NCBI GenBank assembly: GCA_003139095.1
Contig: PLHW01000014.1
Coordinates: 41,687-88,666 of the forward strand
DNA length: 46,980 nucleotides
Direction of reading: 5' to 3'
Source of the DNA: Acidobacteriaceae bacterium
Lineage (GTDB): Bacteria > Acidobacteriota > Terriglobia > Terriglobales > Acidobacteriaceae
The notes under the pieces are model-generated. The model saw only the letters and a list, made by a program, of their open reading frames with translations. It did no database searches and was not told where the DNA came from. Made by a program: the position numbers and the translations under genes. Below, piece after piece: positions 41,421 to 46,980 of the stretch (its first letter is position 1; every line of letters starts with the position of its first letter).

Positions 41421-41825
41421 GTGAAAAAGAAGGAACCACTTTGGATCGAAGAACGCGACGCCCTCGCGATCCATGATCGGCTCCTGGCGCTCCACGGCGG
41501 GCGCGCTGGCTTGCGCGATCGCGGGCTTCTGGAGTCCGCGCTGGCGCGTCCCCGGCAGCACTATTCTTACGCGAATACTTCCGATGTACTCGAAATGGCC
41601 GCGCTGTACACGGCGGGCATCGTCCGTAACCATCCTTTTGTCGATGGCAACAAGCGGACCGGATTTGTGATCGGCGTTCTCTTCCTCGAACTGCACGCCT
41701 TCCACTTCGGGGCCAGCGAGGAGGATGCAGCCCAAGCTGTCATGGCTCTGGCGGCCGGCACGCTCAGTGAAATTGGCTACAGCAAGTGGCTCCGGGAGAA
41801 CGCGAAGCCCCAGCGGAGGCGCTGA
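41421..41825 (+). CDS. doc: Doc-family toxin (Fic fold kinase)
   Basis: This 134-residue Fic/Doc protein carries the Doc motif HPFVDGNKRTG (H71, D75, N77, K78), the site used to phosphorylate EF-Tu in the characterised phage P1 Doc. The helix EERDALAIHDRLLALHGGRAG and the ARPRQHYSY stretch are typical. Its partner here is AbrB/MazE-like rather than Phd, a combination also annotated in other genomes. The pair is flanked by direct repeats. Confidence 0.93.
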   Translation: MKKKEPLWIEERDALAIHDRLLALHGGRAGLRDRGLLESALARPRQHYSYANTSDVLEMAALYTAGIVRNHPFVDGNKRTGFVIGVLFLELHAFHFGASEEDAAQAVMALAAGTLSEIGYSKWLRENAKPQRRR

Positions 41826-41839
41826 GAGTTTTGGATGGC

Positions 41840-41963
41840 GCGTGGCCCACCCTCCCAGGTGTCGTGATTCCTTTCCCAAAACGAAGTGAGGGTGGTCCGC
41901 TCTTACGCTTTTGCAAGGTCGGGTACGATGCTGCCGGTACGATGGGATTTGCCATGCCCAGCG
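41840..41963 (+). repeat. Direct repeat B: REP palindrome and 5' end of RAYT
   Basis: This is the second copy of the 124-bp repeat. GGCCCACCCTC (41843-41853) and GAGGGTGGTCC (41888-41898) can pair with one mismatch, forming a long REP-type hairpin upstream of a transposase start. It begins 15 bp after the doc stop codon. Confidence 0.7.
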
Positions 41964-42052
41964 GCCTGCATCGCACTTACGGTGTTCCTAACCTGCACTT
42001 CATTACCTGTTCGTGTTACCGGCGATTGCCTTTGCTTAGTTCGGCACGTTGA
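41954..42052 (+). pseudogene. REP-associated Y1 transposase (RAYT) remnant
   Basis: Thirty-two codons from ATG 41954 read MPSGLHRTYGVPNLHFITCS then CYRRLPLL, the exact opening of IS200-like REP-associated tyrosine transposases (the HUH motif would follow later). A TGA stops it after SSAR and no further transposase sequence is found. Only the N-terminus survives. Confidence 0.75.
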
Positions 42053-42063
42053 AGTGCCCCCAC

Positions 42064-42084
42064 TCAAGCCAAAAGATGGCTTGA
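42064..42084. repeat. REP-type hairpin beside the RAYT remnant
   Basis: A perfect 8-bp stem (TCAAGCCA / TGGCTTGA) with 5-nt loop AAAGA. It lies directly after the transposase remnant, in the 41826-42178 spacer, and is likely one of its cognate REP sequences. Confidence 0.6.
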
Positions 42085-42178
42085 ATGGGCCACCGCCCGT
42101 CAGGAGTACGATTCGAGTACTTCTGCATGCCAATCGCGCGCTTGACAGGGTTCCGTCACGCTCCTACGCTAACGTGAT

Positions 42179-42475
42179 ATGGATGTGCAACTCACCGCCG
42201 ATCAAAGAGCCTTTGTCCGGCAAGCGATCGAGAGCGGCCGGCTCCGACGCGAGGAGGACGCAGTCAAGGAAGCCCTTTCTTTGTGGGAGGAACGCGAACG
42301 CGGGCGTGCGGAAATCCTCGCGGCCATCGACGAGGCGGAAGCCTCTCTTGCCCGCGGGGAAGGGCGTCCGATAACGGCCGAGTCTATGCGCGAGCTTGCC
42401 CAGCAAGTGATGGATCGCGGACGAGCGCGCCTTGCCAATGAACAGCAGTCCGAAAAACAGACGCCGCGCCGATGA
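42179..42475 (+). CDS. ParD-family antitoxin
   Basis: This 98-residue protein starts at ATG 42179. The N-terminal ribbon-helix-helix region (MDVQLTADQRAFVRQAIESG, then EEDAVKEALSLWEERE) matches ParD/CC2985-type antitoxins, followed by an acidic helix for toxin binding (AAIDEAEASLARGEGRPITA). It overlaps the toxin gene by 4 bp (ATGA). Confidence 0.88.
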   Translation: MDVQLTADQRAFVRQAIESGRLRREEDAVKEALSLWEERERGRAEILAAIDEAEASLARGEGRPITAESMRELAQQVMDRGRARLANEQQSEKQTPRR

Positions 42476-42771
42476 GCCATCGTCGTTCGGCGCTGGCCGA
42501 CTCCGATCTGGACGAAATCTGGTATTACGTCGCTTCCCGAAGCGGCAGCACGGATGCCGCCGATCGTTTGATTGGCTCCATCACAGACCGGTTCCCTCTT
42601 CTCGCCTCCTATCCCAATCTAGGGCGTGCCCGCAATGAGGATCTTCGTCCTGGCCTGCGGACGTTTCCCGTTGGCGACTACATCATCTTCTACCGTATCG
42701 AGGGCGAGGACGTGGTGATTCTCCGCGTGCTGCGCGGCAGCCGGAACATCGCGGCGTTGTTCGGCCATTGA
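42472..42771 (+). CDS. ParE-family toxin
   Basis: This 99-residue RelE/ParE-fold toxin starts at ATG 42472, with 4-bp overlap with the antitoxin. Family features are ADSDLDEIWYYVASRSGSTD, GRARNEDLRPGLRTFPVGDY, and the end YRIEGEDVVILRVLRGSRNI. ParE proteins usually inhibit DNA gyrase. This is the fourth toxin-antitoxin pair of the window. Confidence 0.9.
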   Translation: MSHRRSALADSDLDEIWYYVASRSGSTDAADRLIGSITDRFPLLASYPNLGRARNEDLRPGLRTFPVGDYIIFYRIEGEDVVILRVLRGSRNIAALFGH

Positions 42772-42924
42772 AGATGGAGCGTAGCCGTAAGGTTGAGTCC
42801 GTTGTGAAGTTGATTGTGTCGTCCAATCCACCGGTCGCCCGCATGATCGGGACCGTCCCATACTTCAGGCTGTGGAGTGCCGGGCCCTCAGGGACTAAAG
42901 CCCAAGTCAAAACAGACGACTTAT

Positions 42925-43021
42925 CGCAGCGGTGAACCGCTGCGCCACCCAAAAACTGAGTTTTTCAGCAAACTGTAAAGCCCCTATCTTTGGTGGCTGC
43001 GAAGCACGGCTAAAGCCGTGC
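42925..43021. repeat. Two REP-like hairpins after parDE
   Basis: Perfect inverted repeats at 42925-42944 (CGCAGCGGT / ACCGCTGCG) and 43004-43021 (GCACGGC-TAAA-GCCGTGC, followed by CCTTCCC). The 42772-43096 spacer contains no gene; it seems made of REP-type elements like those at 4836 and 33203. Confidence 0.6.
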
Positions 43022-43096
43022 CCTTCCCAAAACCTATTCGTGAGGCCGGAACTAGACTAACTTTACGGTGTGTCGAATTTTGACGGTGTCTCGACT

Positions 43097-43489
43097 TCAT
43101 GAGGCCGGTGTGTCGACGAGGGGTTGCCAGAGTTCCACGCGGTTGCCCTCGGGGTCGGTGATCCAGGCGAAGTGGCCGTAGGAGGCGGATTCCTGCTTGG
43201 GGTCGATGGGGACGTTGGCGGCGCGGAGCTTGGTGAGGAGGGCCTCGAGGTCGTCGACGCGGTAGTTGATCATGGCGCGCTGGGCGGGGTCGCCGAAGTG
43301 TTTGGTGGTGTCGGGGAAGAGCATCCAGGCGGTTTGGCCGGTACCGGCGGGGACTTCGTCGGACCAGAGGAGGGTGGCACCGCCGTAGTCGGCGAGCTGG
43401 ATGCCGAGGTACTGGGCGTACCAGGCGGCGAGGGCTTTGGGGTCGCGGGCTTTGAGGAAGACGCCGCCGATTCCGGTGACTCGTGCCAT
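43097..43489 (-). CDS. VOC-family (glyoxalase/bleomycin-resistance fold) protein
   Basis: This 130-residue protein is read from ATG 43489 with AAGGAGACCCTC as an ideal ribosome site. Two beta-alpha-beta modules are visible: GIGGVFLKARDPKALAAWYA with LGIQLADYG, then MINYRVDDLEALLTKLRAAN with the end WITDPEGNRVELWQP. VOC members are metal-dependent lyases, dioxygenases or binding proteins; substrate is unknown. It sits at the edge of the accessory island. Confidence 0.88.
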   Translation of the reverse strand: MARVTGIGGVFLKARDPKALAAWYAQYLGIQLADYGGATLLWSDEVPAGTGQTAWMLFPDTTKHFGDPAQRAMINYRVDDLEALLTKLRAANVPIDPKQESASYGHFAWITDPEGNRVELWQPLVDTPAS

Positions 43490-43852
43490 GAGGGTCTCCT
43501 TAGGAGTGTGCGAGCGGGGGAGGAAAAGAAGATCTCTCCGCTGCGCTACGAGACAACAAAAGCAGGTGCTGCGGGATGATACCAAATAATGAAACGGAGT
43601 GACGGAAAAATGTGGAGCGGGATGACGAAACCTTGCCACGATCATGCACTGAGGGCGGCGATGAGGTGGGTGACGCTGCCGGAAATCGATTGTATGCGCT
43701 CGGAGGGCGGTTAAGATGTTTATGAAACACGCTCCAGGCAATCCTCATTTTTTTCTCTAAACGAGCCTTTTTGCGGCTACAATAGCTCTCGCGTCATCCA
43801 ATCAGACGCAACAGGCTCTATCCGCGAATGCGGAGGGGCACTGGAGGGCACG

Positions 43853-44740
43853 ATGAGTCTCACCCCGATCGGCGAACCTCGCCACAAGATCACCACCGCT
43901 ACCATTCGCGAAAAAAAACTTCGCCGGGATCCCATTTCTAGCCTGACTGCTTACGACTACGCCACCGCGCGCCTGGTCGATGAGGCCGGCATCGACGTCG
44001 TGCTGGTCGGCGACTCGCTCGCCATGACCATGCTTGGCTACGAAAACACGCTCTCGGTTACGGTCGACGAGATGCTGCATCACGTCCGCGCGGTGCGGCG
44101 GGGCGTGAAGAACGCGCTGCTGATCGCCGACATGCCCTACGGCTCGTATCACGCAACCGCCGTGGAAGCGATCCATAACGCGGCTCGCTTTGTGAAAGAA
44201 GGCGGCGCCGAGGCGGTCAAAATCGAGGGTGGCGAAAAACGTGTCGACGTGATCCGCCGCGTCATCGATGCCGAAATTCCCGTCGCCGGGCATATCGGCC
44301 TGACGCCGCAATCGGTCAACGTGATGGGCGGCTACAAGGTGCAGGGCAAAACGCTCAACGCCATCGAGCAACTGATGCGCGACGCGGTCGCGCTGGATCG
44401 CGCGGGCGTGGCGTGCATTTACCTCGAAGGCATTCCGCGCGAGGTGGCCGCCATGATTACCGCCGAAGTCGAGGCTCCGACCATCGGCATTGGCGCCGGC
44501 CCCGATTGCGATGGCCAGGTGCTGGTGTTCCATGATCTGGTCAACCTGACGTTTGGGCACGCGGCCAAATTTGTGCGCCGTTATGGAGACGCGGCCGCGC
44601 TCATCACGGAATCGGTGCTGGCGTTCAAGGCCGACATTACTTCGCACCAGTTTCCGAACGATAGCGAGTCCTACCATTTGCCGAAGGATACGCAGGCCGC
44701 ACTCGAAACCGTACTTCACCGCAAGCGCGCGATGCGGTGA
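43853..44740 (+). CDS. panB: 3-methyl-2-oxobutanoate hydroxymethyltransferase
   Basis: This 295-residue enzyme transfers a hydroxymethyl group from 5,10-methylene-THF to ketoisovalerate, the first step of pantothenate synthesis. The start ATG 43853 follows GGAGGG. Family motifs are LTAYDYATARLVDEAGIDVV, VGDSLAMTMLGYENTL, EGGAEAVKIEGG, GHIGLTPQSVN and IGIGAGPDCDGQVLVFHDL. The gene probably forms a unit with the lipoprotein gene and panC downstream. Confidence 0.96.
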   Translation: MSLTPIGEPRHKITTATIREKKLRRDPISSLTAYDYATARLVDEAGIDVVLVGDSLAMTMLGYENTLSVTVDEMLHHVRAVRRGVKNALLIADMPYGSYHATAVEAIHNAARFVKEGGAEAVKIEGGEKRVDVIRRVIDAEIPVAGHIGLTPQSVNVMGGYKVQGKTLNAIEQLMRDAVALDRAGVACIYLEGIPREVAAMITAEVEAPTIGIGAGPDCDGQVLVFHDLVNLTFGHAAKFVRRYGDAAALITESVLAFKADITSHQFPNDSESYHLPKDTQAALETVLHRKRAMR

Positions 44741-44764
44741 TAATAGCCAGCGGAGAGAAACTTC

Positions 44765-45268
44765 GTGCGAATTACGGTCCCGCGAATTGGCAGAGTGCGA
44801 ATGTGCGATTCCACCTTTCGCCGGCGCATCCTGCCACTGGCGCTGGTCGTGCTGCTATCGTTGGCGTCGTTGGTAGCGTGTTCAAAGCCGCCGAATCCGG
44901 CTCCCGAGGCTGCAACTGAGCCGGCCAAGACAACCGGGCTGGAGTCGATTCCACCGCCCGACCGTTCGAAATATCCGCCCTTTCAGGACCTGCGCAGCTG
45001 GAAGAATCCCTACTTCGTCGTGCGTGAGGACGGGATCGGGTTCGTCGATCTCTCCAATCGCGAGGTTCGCATGCTGACGCCCGAGCAGATTCCGGCGGAA
45101 CTGGTCTCGCTGGGATCGGATGCGTGGCCCTACGGGCGTGTGGTGCTGGTTGCCGAGGCCGTGCCCAAAACTTCCACGAATGAGGCAAAAGCCGAGATCC
45201 GCAAAAATCGCGGCCTGTTGCTGGGCACGCTGAAAGAACTCGACGTCGCCGTGCAAGAGGCGCCGTGA
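44765..45268 (+). CDS. Hypothetical lipoprotein
   Basis: This 167-residue protein is read from GTG 44765 (GGAGAG upstream); ATG 44801 is a shorter alternative that leaves a cleaner signal peptide. The lipobox is SLVAC. After a Pro-rich linker, the domain reads DLRSWKNPYFVVREDGIGFV, then LTPEQIPAELVSLGSDAWPY. No family is assigned, but its place between panB and panC is worth noting. Confidence 0.7.
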   Translation: MRITVPRIGRVRMCDSTFRRRILPLALVVLLSLASLVACSKPPNPAPEAATEPAKTTGLESIPPPDRSKYPPFQDLRSWKNPYFVVREDGIGFVDLSNREVRMLTPEQIPAELVSLGSDAWPYGRVVLVAEAVPKTSTNEAKAEIRKNRGLLLGTLKELDVAVQEAP

Positions 45269-45311
45269 AGAGCTGGCCCGGCAACGCGGCGACTCGAAAA
45301 AAGAGCAGCCT

Positions 45312-46196
45312 GTGAAAATCTGCGCAACTATTGCCGATGCGCGCGCGGCCTGCCGCGAGGCGCGAGCCCAGTTCAAGCGCACAAAACCTGCTGCCGGCGA
45401 TGCTGGCGCTCGCTCTTGCCTAGGGTTTGTGCCCACCATGGGAGCGCTGCATGCCGGGCACTTGTCGCTGGTGCGCGCCGCCAAAATGCGATGCGACGTG
45501 GTGGCGGCCTCCATTTTCGTGAATCCCACGCAGTTCGGGCCGTCGGAAGATTTCGCAAAATATCCGCGTTCATTCGAGAGCGATTGCGCGGCGCTGGACA
45601 AAGCGGGCGTCAGCATTGTTCTTGCGCCCACGGTTGAAGAAATGTATTCGCAGGGTGAGACCACATGGGTGACGGTCGAGGGGTTGAGCGAACGCCTCGA
45701 CGGGTGCTCGCGGCCCCTACATTTCCGCGGCGTAACCACGGTTGTCGCAAAGCTCTTTCACATCATCGAGCCGGATGCGGCGTTCTTCGGCCAGAAAGAC
45801 GCCGCGCAACTGGCCGTCATTCGGCGCATGGTGCGGGATCTGAACTTTCCCGTTGAGGTTGTCGGCTGCCCGATTGTGCGCGAACCCGACGGACTGGCGA
45901 TGAGCTCGCGCAATGTTTACCTCAGTCCCGAAGAGCGAGTTCGCGCGCTCGTTCTGCAGCGCTCGCTGAACAGCGCGGAAAAGCAATTTCGTGCCGGCGA
46001 AACGAATGCTGCCGAACTCAGCAAAACTGCACGTGACGTAATTGCCCAGGAACCGCAGGTCCGGCTCGATTATTTTGAAGTCGTCGATCCCGAGACGCTG
46101 GAGCCCGTCGCTCGCATATCGCGATCAACGCTGGTTGCCGTCGCCGCCTATGTCGGCCCCACGCGCCTGATCGACAATGTTGTGCTCACGCCGTAA
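45312..46196 (+). CDS. panC: Pantothenate synthetase
   Basis: This 294-residue ATP-dependent ligase joins pantoate and beta-alanine. It starts at GTG 45312. Nucleotide-binding motifs are VPTMGALHAGHLSLVRAA (HxGH) and DGLAMSSRNVYLSPEER (KMSKS-like); substrate residues are in FVNPTQFGPSEDFAKYPR and FFGQKDAAQLAVIRR. A 13-residue stretch before the HIGH region (KRTKPAAGDAGAR) is an insert compared with typical PanC. The 3' end overlaps the glycosylase gene on the other strand by 11 bp. Confidence 0.96.
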   Translation: MKICATIADARAACREARAQFKRTKPAAGDAGARSCLGFVPTMGALHAGHLSLVRAAKMRCDVVAASIFVNPTQFGPSEDFAKYPRSFESDCAALDKAGVSIVLAPTVEEMYSQGETTWVTVEGLSERLDGCSRPLHFRGVTTVVAKLFHIIEPDAAFFGQKDAAQLAVIRRMVRDLNFPVEVVGCPIVREPDGLAMSSRNVYLSPEERVRALVLQRSLNSAEKQFRAGETNAAELSKTARDVIAQEPQVRLDYFEVVDPETLEPVARISRSTLVAVAAYVGPTRLIDNVVLTP

Positions 46197-46923
46197 CGGC
46201 GCGCGGAAGCCGCGCCGACACGAAGGCACTGTCCGCGATCAGAAAACGCAGCGGTTCTTCCGCTGACTTGGTGATTCCGATGCGCGGGCCGATCGCCACC
46301 CGGCGCACGCGATATCCATCGTCTACGATTTGCAGATCGGAGCGCGAAGCGACGAAGCTTTTGCCATTGTCGCGAGCGCGCGTGACGCCCAGCGCTTCGC
46401 ACAGGCGTCCGGGCCCGGAGGAAATTTTCTGAAGAAAAGAAATCTTGTACAACTCGGATGGTTGCGCCGTCGCGGACGCGGATTTGCGTTCACCCGTGGC
46501 GAGCGCCGACTTTCGTCCGCTACGGACGACGGGCGATAGCGCCTCTGCCCGCGCGATCTCGATTTCTCGCGCTTGCGCCATCTCCTCGATCCCGGCTACC
46601 GGTTCGAGCGCGCGGAAAAGCACGCCGCCCGCCTCGCCCTCCGGCAGGCAGGAGACATTCAGGCAGTAGTGATTGCCATAAATGAAGTACACGTAAGCAT
46701 GGCCGGGAGGACCGAAGACAACGGAGTTTCGCGCCGTCCGGCCGGAGGCCGAGTGCGCCGCCGCATCGCCCCGTCCCAGGTATGCTTCAGTCTCGACGAT
46801 GCGTCCGGCGAGAATGCCCCGCGAAGTTTTGCGTACGAGCACCTTCCCCAGCAGCGCCCGCGCCACCCGGCGCGGATCGCGATTGAAGAACGCGGGAGAG
46901 AGGAGTCGAGACGGTGCGAGCAT
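46186..46923 (-). CDS. DNA-3-methyladenine glycosylase (AAG/MPG family)
   Basis: This 245-residue base-excision enzyme removes alkylated purines. Family signatures are VETEAYLGRGDAAAHSASGR (catalytic Glu in VETEAY), TARNSVVFGPPGHAYVYFIYGNHYCLNV, and GPGRLCEALGVT. About 35 residues rich in Ser, Arg and Ala (around 125-165) form an insertion relative to short bacterial homologues. The stop region overlaps panC by 11 bp on the opposite strand. Confidence 0.92.
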   Translation of the reverse strand: MLAPSRLLSPAFFNRDPRRVARALLGKVLVRKTSRGILAGRIVETEAYLGRGDAAAHSASGRTARNSVVFGPPGHAYVYFIYGNHYCLNVSCLPEGEAGGVLFRALEPVAGIEEMAQAREIEIARAEALSPVVRSGRKSALATGERKSASATAQPSELYKISFLQKISSGPGRLCEALGVTRARDNGKSFVASRSDLQIVDDGYRVRRVAIGPRIGITKSAEEPLRFLIADSAFVSARLPRAVTA

Positions 46924-46948
46924 TCTGGATGCCTATGCGCGATTGCAG

Positions 46949-46976
46949 AGGTCGGAAGTAAGAAGTCAGAAGTCAG
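46949..46976. repeat. Heptamer tandem array (4 x 7 bp) at the window edge
   Basis: Units are AGGTCGG, AAGTAAG, AAGTCAG, AAGTCAG, in exact phase; it may continue beyond the window. It lies upstream of the glycosylase start. The word is nearly that of the 7787 array (AGTCAGA) in another register. Confidence 0.7.
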
Positions 46977-46980
46977 ATTG

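Noticed and set aside
43750-43783. Promoter of panB with TACAAT at 43778
   Set aside because: The -10 box is good but no -35 hexamer lies at suitable distance, so it is not listed as a feature.

Overview
The window looks like a stretch of an Acidobacteriota (Terriglobia/Koribacter-like) chromosome. The main pointers are the acidobacterial VWFA-related secreted protein, a DUF6599-like protein, an S55-type secreted peptidase, several secreted beta-rich proteins typical of soil acidobacteria, high GC, and intergenic spacers full of 7-bp tandem repeats. The assignment comes from family recognition by eye; no database search was run.

Layout. 1-1635: 3' part of a ClpC-type ATPase. 1.6-2.4 kb: spacer with a heptamer array and a composite hairpin repeat. 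2.4-4.7 kb: accessory patch with a lone HEPN-like protein, a small membrane protein, and a minus-strand VapB-VapC-DUF2442 cluster behind a clear palindromic operator. 4.9-12.7 kb: core genes (HtrA/DegP-type protease, hydantoinase B/oxoprolinase, SppA, secreted proteins, DUF6599-like, zinc-ribbon membrane protein). 12.9 kb: tRNA-Thr(CGT). 13.2-18.5 kb: minus-strand signalling operon of a five-PAS histidine kinase, a REC-HDOD protein and a REC plus degenerate HD-GYP protein, with a divergent MerR-HTH/TPR protein. 19.8-34.5 kb: thioredoxin-like, BON-domain, purB, VWA, S55 peptidase, beta-propeller, Ig-like lipoprotein, glutaredoxin-like and cupin genes, plus hypothetical secreted proteins. 34.7-35.97 kb: a 1.3-kb gene-free spacer with inverted copies of the same composite repeat and two heptamer arrays. 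36-38.9 kb: hemL, a NodB-type deacetylase and a deoxynucleoside kinase. 39-43.1 kb: accessory island between the nucleoside kinase and panB, with an antitoxin-toxin-PD-(D/E)XK nuclease operon, an AbrB-Doc module flanked by 124-bp direct repeats that are 5' ends of a REP-associated transposase, and a ParD-ParE pair. 43.1-46.98 kb: VOC protein, panB, lipoprotein, panC and a 3-methyladenine glycosylase.

The strongest unexplained structure is the composite repeat: C-rich tract, then hairpin units X, Y and Z, with a constant 4-nt linker between Y and Z. It occurs near both 2 kb and 35 kb, in opposite orientations, with a 25-bp stretch identical between the sites. Second is the set of heptamer (and one octamer) arrays at nearly every large spacer, each with its own word but strict period. 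Third is the toxin-antitoxin-rich island, in particular the translationally coupled antitoxin-toxin-nuclease operon and the Doc module between transposase remnants.
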